Source: DATCZB01 sp035513215 (GTDB lineage: Bacteria > Pseudomonadota > Gammaproteobacteria > Steroidobacterales > Rariloculaceae). Taken from it: DNA of 61,291 bases. The notes beneath the pieces are model-generated. The model searched no databases. It saw nothing but the letters and a program-made list of their open reading frames with translations, and was not told the origin of the DNA. Both the position numbers and the translations under genes were made by a program. Of the stretch, positions 1 to 7,644 are shown in pieces (within the stretch, counting starts at the first letter, position 1; every line of letters begins with the position of its first letter). Where the stretch lies: assembly GCA_035513215.1 (NCBI GenBank), contig DATKCK010000069.1, forward strand, positions 1-61,291. Direction: 5' to 3'.

Positions 1-31
1 TCGTCTCGAGCTACGTGGGGTCTGCCCGCTG

Positions 32-406
32 ATGGCGCGGCCGCCGAATCAGCGCGTGGCGGCCAGGCGGGCGCGCGAGCTGCTCTCGCGGCGCATGCCG
101 GGCCTCGATCCGACGACGGTCCGCGAGCACGTCATTCGCGCCGAGCGGGTGGCGGCCGTGATCTGGCGCAGGTGGCAGATCGGGCCCTGGCAGTGGCAGG
201 TGAAGCATTTGCGGTGGTATCTGGAGTGTCGGACGGATGCGATGAGGCCGGGGACGCGGTATAGGTATTGGCTGACGATCCGGGCGCTGGTTTATGCGCT
301 TGGGAGGGGTGAGGATTGGGTGGCGCGGTTGAAGGGGCCGTGGGTTAGGCCGACGGGGGAAGGTGGGGAGATGAAGGATGGGAGGCCGGCGAGTTTGCCG
401 GGGTAG
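32..406 (+). CDS. Hypothetical basic protein
   Basis: This 124-aa protein is Arg- and Trp-rich. Residues about 45-108 form a compact block (WRRWQIGPWQWQVKHLRWYL, then RYRYWLTIRALVYALG and LKGPWVRP) that looks like a small helical, possibly DNA-binding domain. I recall similar short proteins near integrases of tRNA-linked islands, and the block loosely resembles the N-terminal core-binding part of tyrosine recombinases, but no catalytic residues are present. The ATG at 32 is the first start inside the window, so the true start could lie left of the edge. A tight hairpin (438-456) follows the stop. I assign no function. Confidence 0.5.
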   Translation: MARPPNQRVAARRARELLSRRMPGLDPTTVREHVIRAERVAAVIWRRWQIGPWQWQVKHLRWYLECRTDAMRPGTRYRYWLTIRALVYALGRGEDWVARLKGPWVRPTGEGGEMKDGRPASLPG

Positions 407-437
407 CCGGCTACCGAAGCTAACATCGATTTGAACG

Positions 438-456
438 CTAACATTCCCGATGTTAG
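438..456. repeat. Tight inverted repeat
   Basis: CTAACAT (438-444) and ATGTTAG (450-456) form a perfect 7-bp stem with a 5-nt loop. A second CTAACATC copy at 420-427 can pair with the same right arm. The repeat lies between the first ORF and the convergent nucleotidyltransferase remnant. There is no T-run, so it is a weak terminator candidate or a recombination scar. Confidence 0.5.
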
Positions 457-474
457 AGACCCGCTGAAACCAGC

Positions 475-949
475 TCACTCCGATCCGTGCGCAAAGACTC
501 CGTCCCGAAATGAAGCGAGAAGTCGGAGCGCCAAACCAGGCTCGACTCCAGATTCACCGACCAGGCGAAGCTGACCGCCAGTATCCGTTTCGTCGTTGAG
601 AATGCCGGCCAGCGCATCCAATACTCGGGCAGGATTGGAGCTGGTCCTTGCGATCCCAACCGCAGCGTCGTGCCCGGTCAGCCAGGCTCCGGCAGCCTCG
701 TAGTCGAAGTCATCGGCCTCGAGTAGGTGTGCTGCCTCGTCATAGAGGCGCGCGGCATTCTGCGATATCGACATCCGTTGTTGCTCGCTTGATGGGCACG
801 CCGTAGCCATGGTGAAGGACCAGATCCCGCGCCATCGCACCGACCAACAGGGGATCGTGATTCGGGGCGGCTGAACGGATGTCTCGAATCAGATCGGACA
901 ACCAAAGCAGGCCGCCTTTGTCAGACAAATCCATTGACGATCCGCTCAT
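475..949 (-). pseudogene. AbiEii-type nucleotidyltransferase toxin, deleted and frameshifted
   Basis: Two pieces of one protein family are present. The N-terminal piece (about 949-770) reads LSDLIRDIRSAAP, then LVGAMARDLVLHH, then RATTDVDIA, the nucleotidyltransferase motif with its acidic pair. The C-terminal piece (about 770-475, another frame) begins NAARLYDEAAHLL and ends LRLLASFRDGV, the tail usual for this family. The middle, normally well over 100 residues, is missing and the frame changes at the join. The ATG at 949 overlaps the end of the AbiEi antitoxin gene by 29 nt, the expected order for a type IV toxin-antitoxin operon. The toxin is almost certainly inactive. Confidence 0.8.
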
Positions 950-1919
950 AGATCAGGTCAGCGGCTTCGAGACAGCGGGCATCGCCGGTAACCAGGAGAT
1001 CGGCATAGATGAGAGGCAACGGCACCGTTGCATTTTCCGCGTCTTCGAAGGTCCAGAACCGCTCGACGAGTTCCGCCGGTCCGGCGGCGTCCTTCTTCAA
1101 TGCGAAGTCCACCAACAGGCGGGGATCGATCTTTTTCGTGTAGAGCGTGATTGTCTCAGGCCTCAAGCGCCTGGTCACTTGTGCTTCTGCGGCTTCGCCG
1201 CCGAATTGGACGCCGTACTTCCGGACGTTGAGGTTCTTCCACCACCCCGCCAAATCTGTTCGGTATCGTTGCAGAACGAGCTTCGGTCGTAGCGTTCGAG
1301 CATAAGCCTCCGCCCATTGCTTCAACAGCCGCTCTCGCTGGAGCAGTCGTCGATGCTGATCGATATCTGCGACGAAGCCGAGGTCCTGAAGGTCCGTCAT
1401 GACCCAGCCGACAGTGCCGTGGGCAACGCCCGCTTCGGCGGCGATCTCTCGATAGGGGCGATCGACCCACTCCGGATGGCAAAGGAGCGCGAAGATGACT
1501 TTCAGGCCGCCTGGTCGAAAGGCCCTGCCAACAGTCGTGCGCGGCAAGGTCTCCTCCCTCGGGCGCTCACCCTTGATCCAGAGGTAGATGGGCGGCTGAT
1601 CGAGAAAGGCGTTGCCGGCGGCGTCGAAGAAGGCGATCCCTCGGTCCTTCAGTGTCTCGGCCATGGGCGGCGTGACATAGTCGGCGATCAGCAAGCCAGG
1701 CTTGTCGTAGCGTTCGATCTGATGCAGCGTGGCGCCCAACGTGGCGGGCCTGAGACCGCGCTTGATTTCGGCGAGGTATTGGCGAGCGCGGCGGCCTTTG
1801 CCGATCAGGATAACGGCGTCGGCTTCGCCCTCTGGCGCTCGCTGCAGCGTCGCCGGAACGCCCAGCTTCTTCGCGGTTGCGAGTGCGGCATTCAACAGGT
1901 TTTCGGTCGGTTTGTCCAT
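921..1919 (-). CDS. Type IV toxin-antitoxin AbiEi-family antitoxin
   Basis: A protein of about 332 aa with an N-terminal endonuclease-like/AbiEi fold region (AEIKRGLRPATL near residue 55) and a winged-helix region near residues 130-180 (HPEWVDRPYREIAAEAGVAH). It matches AbiEi-family transcriptional antitoxins, which pair with AbiEii nucleotidyltransferases and repress their own operon. An in-frame ATG at 1949 would add 10 residues. I prefer 1919 because the palindrome at 1930-1948 then lies wholly upstream as an operator. The partner toxin downstream is broken, so this is an orphan antitoxin that may still act as a repressor or protect against a related toxin. Confidence 0.75.
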   Translation of the reverse strand: MDKPTENLLNAALATAKKLGVPATLQRAPEGEADAVILIGKGRRARQYLAEIKRGLRPATLGATLHQIERYDKPGLLIADYVTPPMAETLKDRGIAFFDAAGNAFLDQPPIYLWIKGERPREETLPRTTVGRAFRPGGLKVIFALLCHPEWVDRPYREIAAEAGVAHGTVGWVMTDLQDLGFVADIDQHRRLLQRERLLKQWAEAYARTLRPKLVLQRYRTDLAGWWKNLNVRKYGVQFGGEAAEAQVTRRLRPETITLYTKKIDPRLLVDFALKKDAAGPAELVERFWTFEDAENATVPLPLIYADLLVTGDARCLEAADLIYERIVNGFV

Positions 1920-1929
1920 TATCCGATAT

Positions 1930-1965
1930 TGTCCACGTTCCGTGGACATAGATCAATAGTGGACA
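1930..1965 (-). promoter_or_regulatory. Palindromic operator at the AbiEi promoter
   Basis: TGTCCAC (1930-1936) and GTGGACA (1942-1948) form a perfect inverted repeat with a 5-nt spacer. A third half-site, GTGGACA, lies at 1959-1965. On the minus strand a weak -35 (TTGATC) and -10 (GACAAT) flank the palindrome. The layout fits negative autoregulation by AbiEi, which is known for the family; binding here is inferred. Confidence 0.6.
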
Positions 1966-2075
1966 ACTGCTGGTCGAAGCCCCGCCCTCAGCCGCGCGAC
2001 GTCAGGCCGATCCCGAGGCCACTGGCACCAGGCTCCTCGCCGCGCACAGCAGTCCGACGGCGGTCCATACTAGAC

Positions 2076-2120
2076 GCTGCGTTTAGCATGGAAGGACCCT
2101 GGCGCCATATTAAACGCAGC
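2076..2120. repeat. 10-bp inverted repeat
   Basis: GCTGCGTTTA (2076-2085) and TAAACGCAGC (2111-2120) are perfect complements with a 25-nt loop, just downstream of the first HTH gene (minus strand). It may be a terminator without a clear T-run or the end of a small mobile unit. Confidence 0.5.
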
Positions 2121-2124
2121 ACCG

Positions 2125-2382
2125 CTACTCGGGAGACATGGCTGCCACGATGATCCGCGCCACCTCGGCCGCCGGATAGTAGACCCGCCGACCGATTCTT
2201 CGGCCGCAGGCCTTGAGCTTCCTGGTCTGAAAGTCGGGCGGATGACACAGGCTGTAGCGGAGGCCGCCGGGCGTCCTGTCCAACAGCTCGGCCAACTGGG
2301 TCTGGGAAAGGAGCACGCCGTACTTCTCGGTGAGGGTGTCTTCCAGGCGCCTCACCGTTTCCGCCTTCTGATCTCGATTCAT
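2125..2382 (-). CDS. Small excisionase-like HTH protein, copy 1
   Basis: An 85-aa protein. Residues about 26-45 (LSQTQLAELLDRTPGGLRYS) look like a helix-turn-helix, and the tail (RRIGRRVYYPAAEVARII) resembles the wing and last helix of HTH_17/AlpA/excisionase proteins. It is about 80% identical to the product of 2762-3019, so the two arose by local duplication. The leader carries a hairpin and a TATATAG-like block (2437-2530) shared with other sites in the island. A role in excision control or in repressing island genes is inference; no target is visible. Confidence 0.7.
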   Translation of the reverse strand: MNRDQKAETVRRLEDTLTEKYGVLLSQTQLAELLDRTPGGLRYSLCHPPDFQTRKLKACGRRIGRRVYYPAAEVARIIVAAMSPE

Positions 2383-2436
2383 CTATCACATCCTTGTTGA
2401 TTCTGGATGAACGCATCAGAAACAAAACTGGCCTCG

Positions 2437-2530
2437 AAGGTCTACGAAAAACTCAAACAAACGGAGTTTTGTTTTATCGCTGCTTTTCGTTGCGCGCTTT
2501 GATATATAGATTGGTTTTGCGCGCGAAACC
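2437..2530 (-). repeat. Dispersed hairpin/TATATAG element, copy 1
   Basis: The stem AAAACTC (2448-2454) / GAGTTTT (2464-2470) is followed by a T-rich GCTGCTTTTCG block and then GATATATAG near 2500. The same order of parts occurs at 3078-3165, 11,911-11,972 and 20,811-20,900. Read on the minus strand it is a leader: a CTATATATC -10-like box, then a hairpin ending in TTTTTC, about 70 nt before the HTH start. This fits an attenuator or a shield against upstream transcription. Confidence 0.6.
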
Positions 2531-2577
2531 GCTGTCCCGCGAGGCGGTGTTAGTCTTCGTTGGAAGGTAGCTGACTA

Positions 2578-2777
2578 GACGAGTTGAATGACGTACGTCT
2601 TTGCGCACGGAGATCCTCGCTGCGCTTCGGAGCGGAACCGTTGACGGAGCACATGCGCGAGAATGCGCAAATTTGTTGAGATCCCCACGGCGTCAACGCC
2701 GGCCTCAGGCAACGCCCCCACGCCTGAGGCCCTCCTTCTTATTCCTGTCCAACCACGGTTCCTAGTCGGACGCTATA
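2578..2777. repeat. Repeat shared with 11,726-11,909
   Basis: Shared landmarks are GCTTCGGAGC, a paired TGCGC motif (ATGCGC, then GAATGCGCAAAT), a GGCCTCAGG terminator stem and CCTAGTCGG. They occur in the same order and at similar spacing in both places. The HTH gene follows directly here and is absent at the other site. Confidence 0.7.
2701..2743 (+). terminator. Intrinsic terminator
   Basis: GGCCTCAGGC (2701-2710) pairs with GCCTGAGGCC (2722-2731), followed by a pyrimidine- and T-rich tail. Its counterpart after the BlaR1-like gene is at 11,832-11,875. Confidence 0.65.
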
Positions 2778-3019
2778 GCAGCAGCAACGATTCGAGCGAC
2801 GTCAGCCGCGGAATAGTAGATCCGGCGGCCGATCCGGCGGCCACAAGCCTTGAGCCGCCGGGTTTGCAGGTCTGGCGGGTGGCAGAGGCTGTATCTGAGC
2901 CCGCCAGGCGTCCTGTCCAGGAGCTTTGCCAGTTGCACCTGCGACAGGAGCACGCCGTACTTTTCGACGAGCGTATCCTCCAGCCGCCTGACGGCCTCGG
3001 CCTTCTGATCTGGATGCAT
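2762..3019 (-). CDS. Small excisionase-like HTH protein, copy 2
   Basis: An 85-aa paralogue of the product of 2125-2382, with the same HTH (LSQVQLAKLLDRTPGGLRYS) and basic tail (RRIGRRIYYSAADVARIV). Differences are mostly conservative, so both copies look functional. The 5' leader again has a hairpin, here a strong 11-bp stem at 3086-3111, and a TATATAG box. The downstream side matches the sequence at 11,726-11,909, where the gene itself has been lost. It is probably an island-borne regulator of the excisionase type, with function inferred from fold-like features only. Confidence 0.7.
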   Translation of the reverse strand: MHPDQKAEAVRRLEDTLVEKYGVLLSQVQLAKLLDRTPGGLRYSLCHPPDLQTRRLKACGRRIGRRIYYSAADVARIVAAAIASD

Positions 3020-3077
3020 ATCTCACTCCTTTGTAATTTTCGACGAATACATCAGATACAGAACTGGCCTCGAAAAT

Positions 3078-3165
3078 CTATAGAAAAACGGCCCGACTTT
3101 TCGGGCCGTTTGTTTGCTGATTTTCTGGACGAAGCTTGTTATATAGAGGGATTTTCTTGCGAGCT
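3078..3165 (-). repeat. Dispersed hairpin/TATATAG element, copy 2
   Basis: The stem is AAACGGCCCGA (3086-3096) with TCGGGCCGTTT (3101-3111) and a 4-nt loop, followed by GTTTGCTGATTTTCTGG and CTTGTTATATAGAG. It resembles copies 1, 3 and 4, but the stem sequence differs while the pairing is kept. On either strand the stem is followed by T residues, so it could act as a bidirectional intrinsic terminator. Confidence 0.7.
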
Positions 3166-3224
3166 TGCCTTCGGGCCCGGAGCCACGACTCGCAGGTAAC
3201 CCAGCAGATGAAGATCACCCACCC

Positions 3225-3361
3225 CTACCGTAGGGCCAGCAAGCGATCCTCGAAGCGATAGTCGATCGGCCGACGAGGCTGCGCGTGGTACCACGCGAAG
3301 GTTCCCCGTAGTCCCGTCTCGAACGGCGTCGGCACTACACCCAAACCCCGCGGCGCGTCGG
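3225..3361 (-). pseudogene. C-terminal remnant of an NAD-dependent epimerase
   Basis: In frame on the minus strand this reads a tail containing PTPFETGLRGTFAWYHAQ and RPIDYRFEDRLLALR, then a stop at 3225. It matches the last 43 or so residues of the intact epimerase at 13,932-14,900 (PFETALRETFAWHEAQ, RPIDYAFEDRLLAFR). Nothing upstream of about 3361 continues the protein. It is a leftover of a paralogue, probably stranded by recombination within the island. Confidence 0.85.
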
Positions 3362-3363
3362 GA

Positions 3364-3585
3364 TTAGAGCCAATCGAATCCGCGCGCCATCGTCGCGAGA
3401 ATGACGGCTGTGAACGTGACCAGAGTCGAAATGCCCCAAAGCCTTGTTGCCGCGATGGCTTGATTCACTGACTCGAAGCTCCTGTCGATGCGTTCGAACT
3501 TCTGGTCCACGCCTTCGAACTTCTGATCGATGCCGTGGAACCTCTGATCTATGCCGTCGAATCGAGCGTTGAACTTCTGATCCAT
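3364..3585 (-). CDS. Small coiled-coil protein with C-terminal membrane anchor
   Basis: From the ATG at 3585 the product has 73 aa. It consists of 7-residue repeats of the type F-x-x-I-D-Q-K (RFDGIDQ, RFHGIDQ, KFEGVDQ, KFERIDR, SFESVNQ), then one hydrophobic segment (STLVTFTAVILATMA) and a short tail. The repeats continue upstream of the ATG to about 3620, into the 3' end of the HipA-like gene, so the real start is uncertain. A membrane-anchored coiled coil is what the sequence shows; no function is known to me. The DNA reflects the repeat as near-21-bp units. Confidence 0.55.
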   Translation of the reverse strand: MDQKFNARFDGIDQRFHGIDQKFEGVDQKFERIDRSFESVNQAIAATRLWGISTLVTFTAVILATMARGFDWL

Positions 3586-3629
3586 GGCGTCAAATCGCCG
3601 ATCGATGCCATCGAATCGTCGCGGCCCGG

Positions 3630-4871
3630 TTATCGTTGGGCGTGCGCCGCCGCGATCGCATGCATGGAGTCCGTCAGGTCGGCATCTGCAGCAATACGCC
3701 AGTAAGCTCTCGCCAACGAAGTCGCTTCCTCCCATACGTCTAGCGTGTCAGCGTTCGGGCGAGCGACTCTTACCGGTTGCTCGAGCATATTGCCGCTAGC
3801 TTGCGGCGCGTAGGCCATCGGCAACTGGTCGAAAGCGGGCGCCGGATCGTAGCGATCGTCCCGCGGAAACAGCAAGACGTTGTGCAGATGTCGGTCGTTG
3901 TTGGCGATTTGGGCACCGAAGGCATCGAGGAGCGCGATTTGGCGAACGTTCTCCGCACTCAGCAGTTCATTGCGAGATAACGCATGCGCTGCATCCATCC
4001 ACGTTCGACCTTCCATTTCACTCGCTGCCGCCATTGAGATTGCCCGTATTCGTCCTCGGGCACCGACCCGATCGAATCGGTAGACAACCAGGAACCGCCA
4101 ATCTTCATAGTCGACAAGCTCGCTGCGGGCCGCGCTAATTCCATGATCTCGAAGCGTCTCTAGAGCCAGATGCTCGAGCCGTAGCAAATCCTGCCACCGC
4201 CGGGCGTTGTCCGTTCTGGCGTTGGAAAATTTGACGATGCAATGCTCGCCCTGATGCAGACACGTGAACTTTGGTCGATCTCCGCCGGCGGACGAACCCG
4301 TGTGCTCACCAGCCAGAGCAGCTTCTGCCAATGCTGGAAATTCCGCTACGCCGGTCTCGTCGTGCGACAGCTCCTGCCAGCGCTCGAACGACTCTTTACC
4401 GAAGACGAGGTTTCCCGGCAGGTCCTCGCCGCGGCGAGTAACAGCCGCAAGAACATGATGATCGGACCAATTTGTAACGTCTTCGGGTAGCCCAAGATCC
4501 TGATTGCCTCTCGCGAAACACCGACCGAGAAAACCACGCGGTGCGACATCATGAATTTCGGCCGGCAGCCCATCGATGACGGACTCATCAGGAAACCACA
4601 CCGATTCGGTGCCCGCGAGCGTAATCAGGGTGTTGCTTTGACTGATTGCGCCCTGCTCGTCGACCCGAAATGCGGGAAACTCACTGGTTGATAGCCCAGG
4701 CACTGTTTGGCGCAGGGCATAGCGCGTTGCTCGCGCCCGACCGAGCGTTAGCACCTGGTCACCCAGGCCATGGACGGCGCGCATGAGCGTCGCCCGGCTG
4801 ACGCCGGCGGTGTCGATCAGCTCTCTTGAGGAGCGGCTGCCCGACGCTAGCAGGGGCTGCAAGTTCAACAT
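3630..4871 (-). CDS. yjjJ: HipA-family kinase of the YjjJ type with fused N-terminal HTH
   Basis: A 413-aa protein. Residues 1-60 look like a winged helix (SRSSRELIDTAGVSRATLMR), followed by a HipA-N-like region and a HipA-C kinase domain. Kinase motifs are CIVKFSNA near residue 213 (nucleotide-binding Lys), IANNDRHLHNVLL near 325 (catalytic N-D-R) and PAFDQLPM near 350. The length and the fused HTH fit YjjJ-type HipA toxins, which lack a separate HipB. HipA kinases phosphorylate tRNA synthetases or related targets; the substrate here is unknown. The upstream AT-rich region has palindromic repeats and may be the self-bound operator. Confidence 0.85.
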   Translation of the reverse strand: MLNLQPLLASGSRSSRELIDTAGVSRATLMRAVHGLGDQVLTLGRARATRYALRQTVPGLSTSEFPAFRVDEQGAISQSNTLITLAGTESVWFPDESVIDGLPAEIHDVAPRGFLGRCFARGNQDLGLPEDVTNWSDHHVLAAVTRRGEDLPGNLVFGKESFERWQELSHDETGVAEFPALAEAALAGEHTGSSAGGDRPKFTCLHQGEHCIVKFSNARTDNARRWQDLLRLEHLALETLRDHGISAARSELVDYEDWRFLVVYRFDRVGARGRIRAISMAAASEMEGRTWMDAAHALSRNELLSAENVRQIALLDAFGAQIANNDRHLHNVLLFPRDDRYDPAPAFDQLPMAYAPQASGNMLEQPVRVARPNADTLDVWEEATSLARAYWRIAADADLTDSMHAIAAAHAQR

Positions 4872-4968
4872 TATTATGAAACGATATTATTTCCAGATTT
4901 AACCAGTAGAATAAGCCACTTATACGATTAATGAAACTATTATAGAAACGATTTGAAAAACGTTTCTA
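4872..4968 (-). promoter_or_regulatory. AT-rich promoter/operator region of the HipA-like gene
   Basis: TAGAAACG (4943-4950) and CGTTTCTA (4961-4968) form a perfect 8-bp inverted repeat with a 10-nt loop. Further GAAAC(G) motifs lie closer to the start (ATGAAACGATATTA near 4877, ATGAAACTATTAT near 4931). The marked AT-richness and repeated half-sites fit autoregulation by the fused HTH. Confidence 0.55.
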
Positions 4969-5035
4969 GCACGTATTTGGCTCAGGCAGGACTGGCTCGA
5001 GTGGCCGATTCACCACGGGATCGCTGCTCAGTGGC

Positions 5036-7465
5036 TCAAGCGTGCCTCAGGACCGCGCTCGGCTCCAGGCGGAGCACTCTCCGTACCGACAGGTAGATCG
5101 AGAGCACGACGCAGGCCGAGACGATCACGAGCACGCTGGCGCCAATGACGCCCAACGTCCAGCCGCCGATCGAGAGTCCCTGACCGACGACAGCGAGCAC
5201 GGCGCCGGCGAGCAGAACGCTGAGCCCGAGGCCGATCGCGAGCTGCTTGGTACCTCTGGCCAGGAAGACCGTCAGAACGTTGCCGTTGCTCGCGCCGAGC
5301 GCGCGGCGAAGGCCGATCTCGTGGCGCTTGAGCACGACGGCATTGCTGCTCATGCCATAGATCCCTGTGACCGCGAGCAGGATCGCGAACGCGCCGCTTC
5401 CGGCAAACAGTTTCGTCAACGTTCTGCCGACGAGCGTCGCTTGCTGGCGCTGGTACTCGAAGCTGCTGATCTGATTGGTCACGAGCGCCGGATCGATCCG
5501 TGCAACGGCTTCGGACATGGCGGCGCTCGCCCGGCTCGTATCGCCCGTGTGCCTGACGAGGAAACGCATGGCTGGCAAATTGACCTGCGGCAGCGGCACG
5601 TAGATCGACGAAAGACCGACAGGCATCATCCCGAGCGGATCGTTGCCGACGTCTGCGACGATACCGACAATGACGAGCTGCTCGGGCTCGGTTCCGCCCA
5701 TCGACACGTCGATGCGCTGTCCGAGCGCGGACTCGTTCGGCCAATGCGTTCGCGCGAGCGTCTCGCTGACGATCGCCGTTCGAAGGCCCGTCGCGTTGTC
5801 GCTGCTGTCGAAGCCGCGGCCCTCGAGCAATATCGGGCCGATTGGCGTTGGCGATTCGGACAGGACGCCCAGCCACGCACCGGGTTGCGCCTCCGGCACG
5901 GCATATTCGACGCCCTCCACGCCGAACTGCGTGATGTTTAGCTGAAACATGGCGGCGGCCGCCTCGATGGCGGGCGCGGCCCTGAACTCGGCAAGCACCT
6001 GCTCGTAGATTCGCAGGCGCTCCTCGTCGGTCGCGTAAGTCTCCGGCGGCACTTCGACGATCATCGTCAGAACATCGTCCGTGTCCATGCCCGGGTCGAA
6101 GTTCACCGCGCGCTGCGCCAGGACGACAATGACACCGCCAACGATCATCACGGTCGAGATCAGCGCAACCTGCACCGTGACGAGCCCCCGCGAGATCCTG
6201 CCCATGCTGAGCCCGCCGCCTGCGCGCGTGCCGTCGCGAAGCAGCGAGTTCGGATCCGCCCTGCTCACGCAGAGCGCCGGCAATACCGAAACGATGAGCA
6301 CGGTGAAAAACAGAAACACACCGGCCGCGGCGAGGAGCTCGCCATCCAGGCTCCACGTCCACCAGAACGGCAGATCCCCTCCGAGAAACGCCGTAAGGAA
6401 GCCGTCCGTCCACTCGAGTGCCCGTCTCGCGAGGAATACGGCGACGATTCCACCGATAGAGCAGAGGATCAGGTTCTCGAGCGTCGTCTGAACGACGAGC
6501 CGAAAGCGCGGCGCGCCGAGCGCGACGCGCACGCCGACCTCGACGATGCGTTCGTTCGTCCGTGCCAGCATCAAATTGCCGACGTTGACGGCGGCCAACA
6601 GCAGGATCGAGACCGACAACAGGTTCAGGACACCGAAAAGTACCGTGCCGAGAATTCCCCAGGACTCTTCCTGGAAACTCAGCACTGAAACCGCCTGAAT
6701 TCCATCTTCGACGCCGGCAGCCTGCACCTGCCTGACTCTCCGCAGGATCCCGGCGAGCCCCGTCTCGACGGCCCCGACGCTGACGCCGGGGCGAAGTCGG
6801 GCGTAAGCGGAGAGCGGCTCGCCCGGGTAAGCGGGCGGATCGAGAACGTCTTGCGTGAGCGGCAGCCACATTTGCGTGTTGATCGGAAACGCGTACCCCT
6901 CCGGCATGATGCCGACGATGCGCGTAAGCCGCCCGTTGACGCTGACGATCTCGCCGACCACATCGGGATCGCCCGAGTAGGCCGATTGCCAGGTTTGGTG
7001 ATCGATGACCGCAACCGGTTCGCTGCCCGTCGCGCCGTCTTCGGCCACGAACCCGCGACCGAGCGCGGGCTGCGTCCGGCTGAACTCGAAGATGCGCCAA
7101 TCGCTTTCGACGGTCCGCAGATTGCGGCCGGTCCCGGGTTCGCCGACGCGCGCGCGTGACTCGCGGAAAGCGCCGAGCCCCTCGATGCTTTCGGCCTGGT
7201 CCCGCAGTGCGGCGAGCTCGAAAGCGTCGAGCGGCTCGAAATTCGGCCAGCTGCCGACGCCGACGCGAACGATCGAATCGCCTTCCGGCACTGGCAGGTC
7301 GCCGTAGATCATCGTGTTGAGTGTTGCGAACGTGTAGAGGCTGATGCCGAGGCCTCCCGAGAGCACGAGGACCGTCAGGAGCGTGAAGGATGGGCCCTTG
7401 AGAAGGAGCCGAATGGCGTACTTGATGTCGGTGAACGTCATCGACATTCTTCTATGCCAGTGCAT
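5036..7465 (-). CDS. ADOP-family ABC transporter permease (MacB/FtsX type)
   Basis: An 809-aa protein with two FtsX/MacB permease halves. There is an N-terminal TM helix, a MacB-PCD periplasmic domain (residues about 50-250), three TM helices near 285-430, a second periplasmic domain, and three C-terminal TM helices from about 690. Such duplicated permeases (ADOP family) usually stand alone without an ATPase gene, as here. In-frame Met codons at 7447 and 7441 fit the family start better (MTFTDIKYAIRLLLKGPSF). The substrate is unknown; export or macrolide/lipoprotein-type mechanotransmission is family knowledge. The next minus-strand gene upstream is 180 bp away. Confidence 0.85.
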   Translation of the reverse strand: MHWHRRMSMTFTDIKYAIRLLLKGPSFTLLTVLVLSGGLGISLYTFATLNTMIYGDLPVPEGDSIVRVGVGSWPNFEPLDAFELAALRDQAESIEGLGAFRESRARVGEPGTGRNLRTVESDWRIFEFSRTQPALGRGFVAEDGATGSEPVAVIDHQTWQSAYSGDPDVVGEIVSVNGRLTRIVGIMPEGYAFPINTQMWLPLTQDVLDPPAYPGEPLSAYARLRPGVSVGAVETGLAGILRRVRQVQAAGVEDGIQAVSVLSFQEESWGILGTVLFGVLNLLSVSILLLAAVNVGNLMLARTNERIVEVGVRVALGAPRFRLVVQTTLENLILCSIGGIVAVFLARRALEWTDGFLTAFLGGDLPFWWTWSLDGELLAAAGVFLFFTVLIVSVLPALCVSRADPNSLLRDGTRAGGGLSMGRISRGLVTVQVALISTVMIVGGVIVVLAQRAVNFDPGMDTDDVLTMIVEVPPETYATDEERLRIYEQVLAEFRAAPAIEAAAAMFQLNITQFGVEGVEYAVPEAQPGAWLGVLSESPTPIGPILLEGRGFDSSDNATGLRTAIVSETLARTHWPNESALGQRIDVSMGGTEPEQLVIVGIVADVGNDPLGMMPVGLSSIYVPLPQVNLPAMRFLVRHTGDTSRASAAMSEAVARIDPALVTNQISSFEYQRQQATLVGRTLTKLFAGSGAFAILLAVTGIYGMSSNAVVLKRHEIGLRRALGASNGNVLTVFLARGTKQLAIGLGLSVLLAGAVLAVVGQGLSIGGWTLGVIGASVLVIVSACVVLSIYLSVRRVLRLEPSAVLRHA

Positions 7466-7644
7466 TCAGGCAAAGGTCGCGCGCGATCATAGGGAGCGTC
7501 CCCCTAATAGGCTCCTTCGCCCATACAAATCGCGTGCCACTCCACGATGCAGCGAGTAGCACGGGCTCTTTCGGCCCATAGTCCCGGGATCGATACGAGA
7601 ATCCCGAATTCGAGACAGATGACGCCCACAAGGCGGCTCCGTTC

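Larger units (their letters stand above)
2383..2761. other. Intergenic stretch between the two HTH genes
   Basis: No convincing gene lies here. The stretch holds dispersed element copy 1 (2437-2530), the start of a longer repeat shared with 11,726-11,909, and an intrinsic terminator (2701-2743). It is AT-richer than its surroundings. Confidence 0.6.

Noticed and set aside
438..456. attC-like site
   Set aside because: The GCTAAC / GTTAGAG motifs only partly fit the R'/R'' consensus, and no second such site was found.
3586..3735. ATG at 3,735 for the coiled-coil gene
   Set aside because: It lies inside the HipA-like kinase gene in another frame, and the first 38 residues do not match the repeat pattern.
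5028..7100. 690-aa Arg-rich ORF on the minus strand
   Set aside because: It is the alternate-frame shadow of the ADOP permease gene; composition is Arg/Ala/Gly noise with no domain.
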